Assembly (NCBI RefSeq): GCF_036417355.1
Contig: NZ_CP143889.1
Location: 1,922,001-1,986,000 of the forward strand
Length of the DNA: 64,000 nucleotides
Direction: 5' to 3'
From: Akkermansia sp. RCC_12PD
Lineage (GTDB): Bacteria; Verrucomicrobiota; Verrucomicrobiia; Verrucomicrobiales; Akkermansiaceae
Shown here one piece after another: positions 17,548 through 24,491 of this stretch. A program made the translations under genes and the position numbers. How positions within the stretch are numbered: position 1 is the stretch's first letter; each line of letters opens with the position of its first letter. Below the pieces are notes generated by a model. It worked only from the letters and a program-made list of their open reading frames with translations, made no database searches and was not told where the DNA came from.

Positions 17548-17589
17548 CAGCAATGCGATATTCCAACAAGATTATTCTACATAATTCCG
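17470..17589. repeat. MITE-like 120-bp repeat, copy A
   Basis: The stretch aligns without gaps to 50420-50539. Over the 118-bp core there are 14 mismatches (about 88% identity), 13 of them transitions. Ends form imperfect inverted repeats: CGAAACTATTTA at the left, and CGGAATTATGTA when the right end is read on the minus strand. An 8-bp direct repeat TTTTAAAT flanks the element at 17462-17469 and 17590-17597 (a target duplication is possible, though the site is AT-rich). An internal hairpin has arms GAATATC (17533-17539) and GATATTC (17557-17563). Differences are spread evenly over codon positions, so it does not look coding. Confidence 0.7.
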
Positions 17590-17663
17590 TTTTAAATTAT
17601 ATACGTCTCTAGAAAAATCTCAGCTGGAAGCATCAGCGACATGATGCAAGAATACAATCGAGC

Positions 17664-17924
17664 ATGAAAAATGCTCTCGAAAAAATTAGCAAAGGCAAAG
17701 AATGGGACGAACCTGATTTGATGGAATACGACCCGGATAAAAAAGAAATAAAATTTCTTAATAAGACTCCTAAGAAGTGTTCATTGCCTCCAGATTGGGA
17801 ACAGTCATTGAATCACGTTCAGGATAATCTTTACTATGGTTTGGTATGGACGGGTCAAAACAAATTATTATTCCATTCAAATCTACTGGAAATGATAAAT
17901 CGTCTTTTTAATCTTAAATCATAG
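17664..17924 (+). CDS. Small acidic protein, copy 1 of a paralogous pair; function unknown
   Basis: 86 residues from ATG 17664. The frame is open upstream to 17613, so a longer product is possible. It is clearly paralogous to the product at 18204-18437: both share the pattern Gly-Lys-(Glu/Asp)-Trp, Glu-Pro-Asp or Asn-Pro-Asp, Met-Glu-Tyr-Asp, Glu-Ile-x-Phe-Leu-Asn-Lys, then Trp-Glu-x-Ser-Leu and Val-x-Asp-(Asn/Asp)-Leu. No membrane segment or signal peptide. The C-terminal 28 residues do not match the paralogue. The AT-rich composition, unlike alaS/pssA, suggests acquisition by transfer. The pairing with a small membrane protein could reflect an effector/immunity or phage-related role, but nothing in the sequence proves this. 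Confidence 0.6.
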   Translation: MKNALEKISKGKEWDEPDLMEYDPDKKEIKFLNKTPKKCSLPPDWEQSLNHVQDNLYYGLVWTGQNKLLFHSNLLEMINRLFNLKS

Positions 17925-17941
17925 ATCCTTTGATTTTAATT

Positions 17942-18201
17942 ATGTACCGTTATTCCATTTCTCAAGCATAAGCACGTGCAGGCCTTTTATTTTCATTCTA
18001 TGGTTTGTTGCTCTCCTGTTGCTCCGGTAGGTGCAAGTTCATTATCGATAGTCAGGATGGATGCAAACGTGGCCGTTTTCTGGAGATGCAGTAGATTTCT
18101 TTTACGTGTTTTCTGCTTTGTGTGTTATTTTCAGAGGAAAAAATTTGATAAGCTTAATTGACTTTACATCTTTTAAACAGATAAATATCGGAAGCGTTTA
18201 A
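17942..18201 (+). pseudogene. Decayed second copy of the small membrane protein gene
   Basis: Starts ATG-TAC-CGT-TAT-TCC-ATT-TCT, matching Met-Tyr-Arg-Tyr-Ser-Ile-Ser of the 17215 start, then hits a stop two codons later. After a probable internal deletion and frame change, similarity resumes: Ser-Gly-Trp-Met-Gln-Thr-Trp and then Phe-Tyr-Val-Phe align with Ser-Gly-Trp-Val-Lys-Ala-Trp and Tyr-Tyr-Ile-Phe of copy 1. An in-frame TAG stands directly before the Ser-Gly-Trp motif. The frame ends at TAA 18199-18201, 2 bp before the second small gene. This shows the two-gene cassette was tandemly duplicated and one membrane gene has decayed. Confidence 0.6.
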
Positions 18202-18203
18202 CC

Positions 18204-18437
18204 TTGCCTCTTGAGAAGATGGAAAAAGGTAAGGACTGGGAAAATCCGGATTGGATGGAATATGATGAAGAGAACCGAGAGATAAGGTTTCTCAATAAGC
18301 AGCCCGGGACGTATTCAATTCCGCTCCGCTGGGAAGATTCTCTTACTAAGGTGAGAGACGATTTGTTCTGCGGTTTTGGTACGAATCAATCGGGAAAGCC
18401 TATTCTTATTCCTTGGAAAGGACAACACACAAATTGA
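18204..18437 (+). CDS. Small acidic protein, copy 2 of the paralogous pair
   Basis: 77 residues from TTG 18204, the codon aligning near the start of copy 1; the frame is open upstream to 18177. Over the first 50 residues it matches the 17664 product at roughly half of positions, including Met-Glu-Tyr-Asp and Phe-Leu-Asn-Lys. The C-terminus (Gly-Lys-Pro-Ile-Leu-Ile-Pro-Trp) differs. Family not recognised. Retention of an open frame in both copies while the neighbouring membrane gene decayed suggests the small protein is, or was until recently, the selected part. The TTG start and short length keep confidence moderate. Confidence 0.5.
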   Translation: MPLEKMEKGKDWENPDWMEYDEENREIRFLNKQPGTYSIPLRWEDSLTKVRDDLFCGFGTNQSGKPILIPWKGQHTN

Positions 18438-18655
18438 AAGCGATTCTGCGGCTTGGGCTGGAGCCAGGGCTCTCTAAGCTTTGGTTGCAGTTGTATAAGC
18501 ACGCTTCCTGATCCTGGACCTGATCACGAATATCATATATTCGTTACTTCATCGTTGGAAATGAATTCCAGTAAGCGGCATGTCAAGCCGTGCAAGTTGT
18601 GCGATTTCATCCCTCCCGTTGGGAACGATATGCTGGATTTGAGGAGTTCCGGCAC

Positions 18656-19171
18656 TTATCGGTTTTTCTTTTTGAAGTCGTCCGCAAAGGGGTCCCTTTC
18701 CGGAGCGGAAGGCCCGTTGTGGATTTCAAGGTTCTTGTTTTTGACCAGCGTGATGCATATGGGCTTGCTCCGGTTTCCCTGGGCGTCATACCTGTACAGG
18801 AAGCGGCGGACGAGTTCCTTGGTCTTGGAGTCGAACATGCGTTCTTCCACCAGCTCGGCGTATTGGTTGTAGCCGTAGCTCACATGGAACAGTTCATTTT
18901 TCTTGCCGTCATAAATCAGGCAGGACGTAAGCTGTCCGAATTTGCCGCGGGAATAGTAGGTGACGGAGACAAGGACGTTGTTGACGTTGTAAGTGCGCTT
19001 CCGCATTCCCTGGCCGTTGGAAGTTCTTTCAAAATAGCTGCGCGAACCGTCCTCATGCTTGACCAGGCGGGAGGAAGAGGGTTCCCGTATCTTGAATTCG
19101 TCCTGTCCGGCCTGGAGGGCGGAAGCCGCCAGGGCCAGCGGGACGATGAAAAGCAAGGGCGATGTTTTCAT
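18656..19171 (-). CDS. Secreted protein of unknown function
   Basis: 171 residues with a clear signal peptide: Lys2, a hydrophobic core (about 5-20) and an Ala-Leu-Gln-Ala cleavage region near residue 21. The mature part is basic and rich in Tyr and Arg, with beta-type stretches such as Val-Ser-Val-Thr-Tyr-Tyr and Arg-Arg-Phe-Leu-Tyr-Arg-Tyr-Asp that recall YD/MORN-like antiparallel repeats, too divergent to assign. It ends with Asp-Asp-Phe-Lys-Lys-Lys-Asn-Arg. It is divergent from folP, sharing a 64-bp promoter spacer. It probably acts in the periplasm or outer membrane. Confidence 0.7.
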   Translation of the reverse strand: MKTSPLLFIVPLALAASALQAGQDEFKIREPSSSRLVKHEDGSRSYFERTSNGQGMRKRTYNVNNVLVSVTYYSRGKFGQLTSCLIYDGKKNELFHVSYGYNQYAELVEERMFDSKTKELVRRFLYRYDAQGNRSKPICITLVKNKNLEIHNGPSAPERDPFADDFKKKNR

Positions 19172-19235
19172 GATGAAAAAAGTGTTTCTGACTTATTAAA
19201 GTGATGTATAGTGCCTTTGACAAGAACGTAATTAA

Positions 19236-20075
19236 ATGAATTGGTTCGTAAGGCGACATGAGTTGAACGTAGAACGCGGCGGCGTGCTGATGGGGATTGT
19301 GAATGTTACTCCGGATTCCTTTTCCGACGGAGGCCGTTTTTATGCGCTGGAAGAGGCCCTTGGCCATGCGGAGGAGCTGGAACGGCAGGGCGCCGTTATT
19401 CTGGACATAGGGGGCGAGTCCACACGTCCGGGAGCGGCGGAGGTTTCCGCGGATGAGGAGGTGGCCCGCGTGCTGCCCGTGGTGCGGGAGCTCCGGAAGC
19501 GGTCGGAGGCCGTGATTTCCGTGGATACACGCCATGCCGCCGTGGCCGCCGCGGTGCTGGAGGCGGGGGCGGACGTGATCAATGATATTTCCGGCTTGTC
19601 GGACCCCGGCATGGCGGAACTGTGTGCGGAAGCGCGCTGCGGTGTAGTGGTGATGCATATGCAAGGGCGCCCGGAGACGATGCAGGACGCGCCCGCATAC
19701 GGGGATGTTCTGGAGGAGGTGCGCCGCTATTTTGAGGAACGGTATGATTTTCTGCTGGGAAAGGGGCTTTTGCCGGAACAGGTCTGCTGGGACCCCGGCA
19801 TCGGTTTCGGCAAGACGCTGGACCATAACCTGACTCTTCTTTCCAATATGGACCAGCTGCATGTGGCGGGGCGTCCGGTGCTGCTGGGCCTTTCCCGCAA
19901 GCGCATGCTGGGCGCCATCCTGGGCGGAACGGATTCGGGACGGGAGCCGCTGAGTACTGCGGTGATGACGGTATGGGGGCATTTGCACGGCGCCCAAATC
20001 CACCGCATTCATGATGTGGAAGAGAGCGCCCGCGCGCTGCGGCTGGTCCAGGCCGCCGAACCGTTTGTACGCTGA
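19236..20075 (+). CDS. folP: Dihydropteroate synthase
   Basis: Condenses p-aminobenzoate with dihydropterin pyrophosphate in folate synthesis; the sulfonamide target. 279 residues, a TIM barrel with the diagnostic motifs Gly-Ile-Val-Asn-Val-Thr-Pro-Asp-Ser-Phe-Ser-Asp-Gly-Gly (residues about 20-33), Asp-Ile-Gly-Gly-Glu-Ser-Thr-Arg-Pro-Gly and Asn-Asp-Ile-Ser-Gly. A TATAGT hexamer at about 19205 lies roughly 30 bp upstream, a plausible -10 element. The YfhO-type gene starts only 8 bp after the stop, so the two are probably one transcript. No other folate genes are nearby. Confidence 0.96.
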   Translation: MNWFVRRHELNVERGGVLMGIVNVTPDSFSDGGRFYALEEALGHAEELERQGAVILDIGGESTRPGAAEVSADEEVARVLPVVRELRKRSEAVISVDTRHAAVAAAVLEAGADVINDISGLSDPGMAELCAEARCGVVVMHMQGRPETMQDAPAYGDVLEEVRRYFEERYDFLLGKGLLPEQVCWDPGIGFGKTLDHNLTLLSNMDQLHVAGRPVLLGLSRKRMLGAILGGTDSGREPLSTAVMTVWGHLHGAQIHRIHDVEESARALRLVQAAEPFVR

Positions 20076-20082
20076 ACATTCC

Positions 20083-22674
20083 ATGGTTTCCGCCTCTTCA
20101 CGTCCGGTATTGACGTCGCTGGCGTCCGCGGGGTTTGCCCTTCTGGCTGCGTGCCTGTTTCTGGCCCTCAGGGGCGTCTGGCCGTTCGGCAGCCATTTTC
20201 TGGAGTACATGGACAACGGGCAGATGGTGTACCCGTCCCTGAAGTATTATGCCTCCGCTCTGATGTCCGGAGTGTGTGACGGCTCTTTTTTTTATGATAT
20301 CAATGCGGGGTGCGGCATCCGGGTGAGCCCCTCCCTGCCTCATCAGCTTTTGGTCCCCTCCTCCTGGATTGCCGTGGCGATGGGGGATTCCTTCCTGCTG
20401 AGGGACATGGTCTGGGTGATGCTGGCGGACGTGGTCTGCATTTGCCTGACGGCTTCCTGGTTCCTGAGGCGCGTGTTTCCATCCCTGTCCGTGGGGTGGA
20501 CCGTGCTTTTGACCGCCGGGTACGCCCTGGGGGGATTTTTCCAGACCAAGTACGGCTTCATGCAGTTTCTGGACCATGCCGCCATGTTTCCGCTGTTTGC
20601 GCTGGGGCTGTACCGGCTGGTGAACGGCGGCCGGGGGTGGCTGTATGCCGTGGGGCTGTTCCTGCTGGCTACCTCCCTGTACAGCGCTTTCATGGCCGTG
20701 GTGGTCGGGTGGCTGTTTGCGTGGGCCTATACGCTGCCGTTGAAGGGAACGGAAGAGCGGCGCATGATTCTGGGCCGCGTTTTCTGGTACACGGCGGCGG
20801 TGACGCTGGTTACCAGTTATTACTGGCTGCCGATGATGGAGATGAGCCGGGATTCCATGAGGTCCCTGTTCATGACGGCTCCCTTGTTTTCCGAGCTGCT
20901 GTGGCCGTTTGATCCTCCCAAGTTCCTGGAACGCCTGTATTCCTGCCTGCCGGGGATGGCCCCGGCCGCCCTGGCAGTCCTGTTCCTGGTGCGGAGACGG
21001 AGGGAGTCCGCGCCTCCGGACAGGTGCGTGCGCCTGTTTGTCCTGCTCCTGGCGGCTTCCATTCTTCCGGCGTTCGTGGAACCTTTCCACCGCGCCGCCC
21101 ATTTGTGGAGCTACGTGGATTTTCCCGTGCGGTTCGGCTTTGTTCCCGGACTGGTCGTGACGGCGTTTTGCGCCTGGATGTTGACGGGAGATCGGCTGCC
21201 CGTGCCGCAGGGCCGGAGATTCGGATGGCCGCTTTGTCTGGGATTGCCCGCCGCGGCGTTTGCCGTTTCCGCGGTTGTTCTGCACGTGGCGGAGATGGAT
21301 GTTGCCGTCCGCCTGCTTCCGCTGCTGTTTTTCCTGTGCGCCTGGTTGATCTGGAAGCATGCGGAAGGCAGGAGGCTGATGGGCGGCATTGCCGCCGTGC
21401 TGCTGCTGGGGCTGCCCGTGGGGGCTGCCGCTTTCTGGAAGAAGGGGGATGAGGAAAAGGCTGCCGTGCAGTGCCTGAATGCGGAGTGGCTGGCGCGGCA
21501 GATGCATGGGTATCAGGGGCTTTTGCGCGTGAAGGACCGGGACAGGGTGATGGTGGACAATTCCGCCTGCCTGGGGAACATTCCCTCCATCAGCAATTTC
21601 CGGCACACGACGAGCATTGCCCATTTCCGTTTTCTGAAGAACCTGGGATACCGGGACGAGTTTACGCGCACTTATGGACAGGGGGGAACCCTGTTTTCCG
21701 ATCTTTTGCTGGGGCACGGATTCGTGCTGGCGTCCTGCCCCGTGGAAGGCATGGAAGATGTCCTGTCCCGCGACGGCATGTATTTGTACCGCCTGCCGGG
21801 CGCGCAATGGGGGCGGGTGGTGCCTGAAAGCGCCCTGGGGCTGGAGCTTGACGACAAGGCTTCCGTTTTCGAGAATCTCAATGTATTGTACGCGCGGCTG
21901 TTCCCTTCCGGCAAGAGTCCGCTGTACGTTCCTGCGGAGGCGCGGACGGAAGTATGCGGGAATGCCTACAGCATGAGGATTCCGGAGCGGGATGGGGACG
22001 TGTACGGCTTTCCCCTGACGGATACGGATGAATTGAAGGTGGACGGGCGGGAGGTCCCCGTGATGGCGGAAGCGCAGAAGAAGCCCGGCTGGAAAGGGAG
22101 GACTTACAACGGAACTCTGGAATTGAAATCCGCCGTAACCGGCGGGGAAACCCTGGTAACCGGGGTGATGCGGCGGCTGGTGGAGTGCCCCATGATCGTG
22201 GCCGCCGCACAGCAGGGGGAATGGGATTTGCCCGCATTTCCGGAAGGTTCCGCCCCCCGCAGGATGGAGGAACGGGGGAGAGGCGGCCACGTGGAGGTGG
22301 ACCTTGCCGCCGGGGCAGGGGAGGCCCTGATGATTCCGGTGGTATATGACAGGGGATGGAGCGCCGTCCGCAACGGGGTTTCCGTGCCTGTGGAGAAGGT
22401 TGGGGAGTTGATGGCGGTGCGTTTGGAACCTGGACGGAACCGGGTGGTGTTTGATTATTTTCCCCCTCTGCTGAAGGAAACGTTGGCGGTGTCCGCTGTG
22501 GCGGCCCTGTTCCTTTTGCTGTATGCCGGGTGGGCGCGTCGGCATCCGGAAGCGCCGTTGAGAAGGGCCGTGCTGGCTTGCGGTTACCGCCTGTTCCTGT
22601 TTTGCTGCGCCTGTCTGCTGCTGGCCGTGTATGCCGGGTCCGTTGTTGTGTTTGCCGTGCAGTGCCTGTTGTAA
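20083..22674 (+). CDS. YfhO-family integral membrane protein (GT-C type)
   Basis: 863 residues, with about a dozen membrane segments in the N-terminal 470 residues, a large soluble domain, and two more segments at the C-terminus (about 800-860). The N-terminal Asp-Asn-Gly-Gln-Met-Val-Tyr-Pro and Phe-Tyr-Asp-Ile-Asn-Ala-Gly stretches match the YfhO family, whose members have a GT-C fold and in Gram-positive bacteria help glycosylate lipoteichoic acid. Here the acceptor is unknown. Start chosen at ATG 20083, 8 bp after folP; an upstream in-frame ATG (20011) lies inside folP and is less likely. Confidence 0.85.
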   Translation: MVSASSRPVLTSLASAGFALLAACLFLALRGVWPFGSHFLEYMDNGQMVYPSLKYYASALMSGVCDGSFFYDINAGCGIRVSPSLPHQLLVPSSWIAVAMGDSFLLRDMVWVMLADVVCICLTASWFLRRVFPSLSVGWTVLLTAGYALGGFFQTKYGFMQFLDHAAMFPLFALGLYRLVNGGRGWLYAVGLFLLATSLYSAFMAVVVGWLFAWAYTLPLKGTEERRMILGRVFWYTAAVTLVTSYYWLPMMEMSRDSMRSLFMTAPLFSELLWPFDPPKFLERLYSCLPGMAPAALAVLFLVRRRRESAPPDRCVRLFVLLLAASILPAFVEPFHRAAHLWSYVDFPVRFGFVPGLVVTAFCAWMLTGDRLPVPQGRRFGWPLCLGLPAAAFAVSAVVLHVAEMDVAVRLLPLLFFLCAWLIWKHAEGRRLMGGIAAVLLLGLPVGAAAFWKKGDEEKAAVQCLNAEWLARQMHGYQGLLRVKDRDRVMVDNSACLGNIPSISNFRHTTSIAHFRFLKNLGYRDEFTRTYGQGGTLFSDLLLGHGFVLASCPVEGMEDVLSRDGMYLYRLPGAQWGRVVPESALGLELDDKASVFENLNVLYARLFPSGKSPLYVPAEARTEVCGNAYSMRIPERDGDVYGFPLTDTDELKVDGREVPVMAEAQKKPGWKGRTYNGTLELKSAVTGGETLVTGVMRRLVECPMIVAAAQQGEWDLPAFPEGSAPRRMEERGRGGHVEVDLAAGAGEALMIPVVYDRGWSAVRNGVSVPVEKVGELMAVRLEPGRNRVVFDYFPPLLKETLAVSAVAALFLLLYAGWARRHPEAPLRRAVLACGYRLFLFCCACLLLAVYAGSVVVFAVQCLL

Positions 22675-22757
22675 CAGGGAGTGCGTGCGGCAGTTTACGG
22701 GGGCTTTTTTCACCGGAAGCGGGATGAAAATGAGAAAGAGATTTTTTTGTCTTGCGT

Positions 22758-22783
22758 ATTTTCTGAAATTACAGAAAATAGAG
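22758..22783. promoter_or_regulatory. Operator candidate in front of the GbsR-type regulator
   Basis: Perfect inverted repeat ATTTTCTG-N6-CAGAAAAT (arms 22758-22765 and 22772-22779) ending 3 bp before the regulator start. A near copy lies before the next gene at 23367-23392, with 22 of 26 bases identical. Position suggests autorepression. Confidence 0.65.
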
Positions 22784-22785
22784 TC

Positions 22786-23307
22786 ATGGTTTTGGACGAC
22801 GTGCAGAAAGCTTTTGTGGAGCAATGGGGGGAGATGGGCGCCAGATGGGGCGTCAGCCGGTCCATGGCGGCGGTTCATGCGTTTTTGTATTTGAGCGAGG
22901 AGGCCCTGAGCGCCGATGATTTATGCGAGGCTTTGTCCATGGCGCGTTCCAATGTTTCCACGGCGCTGAAAGAACTGGAGGGGTGGGAGCTGGTGTTCCG
23001 GGAAAGCAGGATGGGGGACAGGAAGTCCTATTACCGCGTGCAGGCCGATGTGTGGGAGATGGCCAGAGCCATCATGAAGGAGCGTAAGAGGAGGGAGGCC
23101 GAGGGCGCCTTGAGAACGGTCGGCGAATGTCTGGAAAAAGCCCGGAAAGTGCGGAACGAGTTTCAGGAAGGCAGACTGGAGGCCATGCAGGAGATATTGC
23201 AATTGGGCTGTTCTTTTGCGGACAAGGCCGCTTCATGTCCGCCTTCCCTGATTAAGAAAGCGCTGAAGATGGGAGGAAAGGTTCTGGATTGGGTAGCCAG
23301 GAAGTAA
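22786..23307 (+). CDS. GbsR/MarR-type transcriptional regulator
   Basis: 173 residues from ATG 22786; an upstream in-frame start at 22681 would translate across the palindrome and is unlikely. A winged helix-turn-helix occupies about residues 20-85: Leu-Ser-Ala-Asp-Asp-Leu-Cys-Glu-Ala-Leu followed by Arg-Ser-Asn-Val-Ser-Thr-Ala-Leu-Lys-Glu-Leu as recognition helix, and a wing with Arg-Lys-Ser-Tyr-Tyr. The N-terminal Phe-Val-Glu-Gln-Trp-Gly-Glu-Met-Gly-Ala-Arg-Trp-Gly is characteristic of the GbsR group. The C-terminal helices are probably for dimerisation. The shared palindrome before this gene and the next suggests it controls both. Confidence 0.88.
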   Translation: MVLDDVQKAFVEQWGEMGARWGVSRSMAAVHAFLYLSEEALSADDLCEALSMARSNVSTALKELEGWELVFRESRMGDRKSYYRVQADVWEMARAIMKERKRREAEGALRTVGECLEKARKVRNEFQEGRLEAMQEILQLGCSFADKAASCPPSLIKKALKMGGKVLDWVARK

Positions 23308-23366
23308 AGGAAGAGCCGCCCGGAGATATGGTTGAAGAAAGAGTGAAAGGCATGATGGTGTTCTGA

Positions 23367-23392
23367 AATTTCTGTAATTATGGAAAATAGAG
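23367..23392. promoter_or_regulatory. Second operator candidate, before the NAD(P)-binding protein
   Basis: The sequence matches the 22758-22783 site at 22 of 26 bases, including the shared 3' end GAAAATAGAG, and ends 7 bp before ATG 23400. An extra TTCTGAAAT half lies just upstream at 23361. It links the GbsR-type regulator to this gene; binding is inferred from sequence only. Confidence 0.6.
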
Positions 23393-23399
23393 AAATAAA

Positions 23400-24350
23400 A
23401 TGAAAACGAATGTGTGTGAATGTCCGGACAAGGTTGCCGTGACCGGCGTCCTGGGGTACAGCGGGCGTTATATGGCCCGGAAGCTTGCGAACCGGGGCGT
23501 AGGGGTTGTCGGGCTGACCAATTCCTTGGGGAAGCCCAATCCGGATGGATGGCGGCTGTCTCCCCTGTGCTGGAATGATCCCGTCGCCTTGGCGGAGAGC
23601 ATGAGGGGATGCCGTGCCCTGATCAATACGTACTGGGTGCGGTTCAATTCCCGGTGGTTTTCCCATGCGGAGGCTGTGGAGCATACAAGAGTGTTGTTCG
23701 AGGCCGCCGCCAAGGCCGGAGTGGAAAGGATCGTGCATATCAGCATCACCCATCCCGACAGGGACAGCAGCCTGAGCTATTTCCGAGGGAAGGCGGAGTT
23801 GGAACGCATGCTGGAAAGTCAGGATATTCCGTATTCCGTCTTGCGTCCGGCCGTCTTGTTCGGCGAACGGCCGGGGGAAGATATCCTGATTAATAATATG
23901 GCCTGGGTTCTGAGGAATTTTCCGGTAGTGGGCATTCCGGGGAATGGGGAGTACCGTCTTCAACCGATCCACGTGGAGGATCTGGCGGCTCTGGCCGTCC
24001 GGGAGGCGATGGCGGAAGACGGGGAAAACAGGGTTATTGAGGCGGTAGGGCCGGAGGCCTATACGTTCCGCGGCCTGTTTGCCATGCTGGGGGAAGCGAT
24101 AGGCGTCAAAAGGCCGGTTATGTCCGTTCCCCCGTGGAGCGCCCTTGCCGCCGCCAGGGTGATGGGGGCGTTCCATCGCGATGTGATGCTGACAAGGGAC
24201 GAGATACGTGGATTGATGGAGGACAGGCTGTGTGTTGAAGGAGCCGTTCCGGCCGGTTTTTCCCGGCTTTCCTCATGGGCCCGGAAACATGCTCAGGAGT
24301 TGGGAAGGGCGTATGCCTGTGAAATGGCCAGGAGGAGAGTTGAACGGTAG
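23400..24350 (+). CDS. NAD(P)-binding atypical SDR (NDUFA9/NmrA-like)
   Basis: 316 residues. A Rossmann start has Val-Thr-Gly-Val-Leu-Gly-Tyr-Ser-Gly-Arg-Tyr at about 14-24, a variant of Thr-Gly-x3-Gly-x2-Gly. Later come His-Ile-Ser-Ile-Thr-His-Pro, Tyr-Phe-Arg-Gly-Lys (Tyr-x3-Lys, the usual SDR pair) and Leu-Arg-Pro-Ala-Val-Leu-Phe-Gly. The layout matches atypical SDRs related to complex I subunit NDUFA9, which bind NAD(P)H for redox sensing or assembly rather than a defined conversion. Expression is probably controlled by the adjacent GbsR-type regulator through the shared palindrome. Function unknown beyond the fold. Confidence 0.82.
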   Translation: MKTNVCECPDKVAVTGVLGYSGRYMARKLANRGVGVVGLTNSLGKPNPDGWRLSPLCWNDPVALAESMRGCRALINTYWVRFNSRWFSHAEAVEHTRVLFEAAAKAGVERIVHISITHPDRDSSLSYFRGKAELERMLESQDIPYSVLRPAVLFGERPGEDILINNMAWVLRNFPVVGIPGNGEYRLQPIHVEDLAALAVREAMAEDGENRVIEAVGPEAYTFRGLFAMLGEAIGVKRPVMSVPPWSALAAARVMGAFHRDVMLTRDEIRGLMEDRLCVEGAVPAGFSRLSSWARKHAQELGRAYACEMARRRVER

Positions 24351-24457
24351 CTTTTCCGGAAAACGGGGCGTGCCGCTCCGGGCGGGACAGGCGCAGGACG
24401 CCGCGGTGTCCTGCCCTGCCGCGTGACGTGAAAAGGCTTTGCGCTTTTGAAGGATGG

Positions 24458-24485
24458 TTGACAGCGGAGCGTGGCCGGGTAGAGT
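24458..24485 (+). promoter_or_regulatory. Sigma70-type promoter of ispG, apparently leaderless
   Basis: TTGACA (24458-24463), 16-base spacer, TAGAGT (24480-24485). The ATG of ispG begins 6 bases after the -10 hexamer, so the expected transcription start falls at the start codon itself. A GC-rich hairpin (arms GCAGGAC and GTCCTGC, about 24400-24421), probably the terminator of the preceding gene, lies just upstream. Confidence 0.65.
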
Positions 24486-24491
24486 GGCGTT

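Noticed and set aside
18453-18872. 139-codon plus-strand frame opposite the secreted protein
   Set aside because: Most of it is antisense to the signal-peptide-bearing gene at 18656-19171; the first 200 bases show no coding character.
20098-22878. 926-codon open frame on the minus strand across the YfhO-type gene
   Set aside because: Antisense shadow of a GC-rich membrane gene; no family resemblance, very high His/Arg/Gln content.
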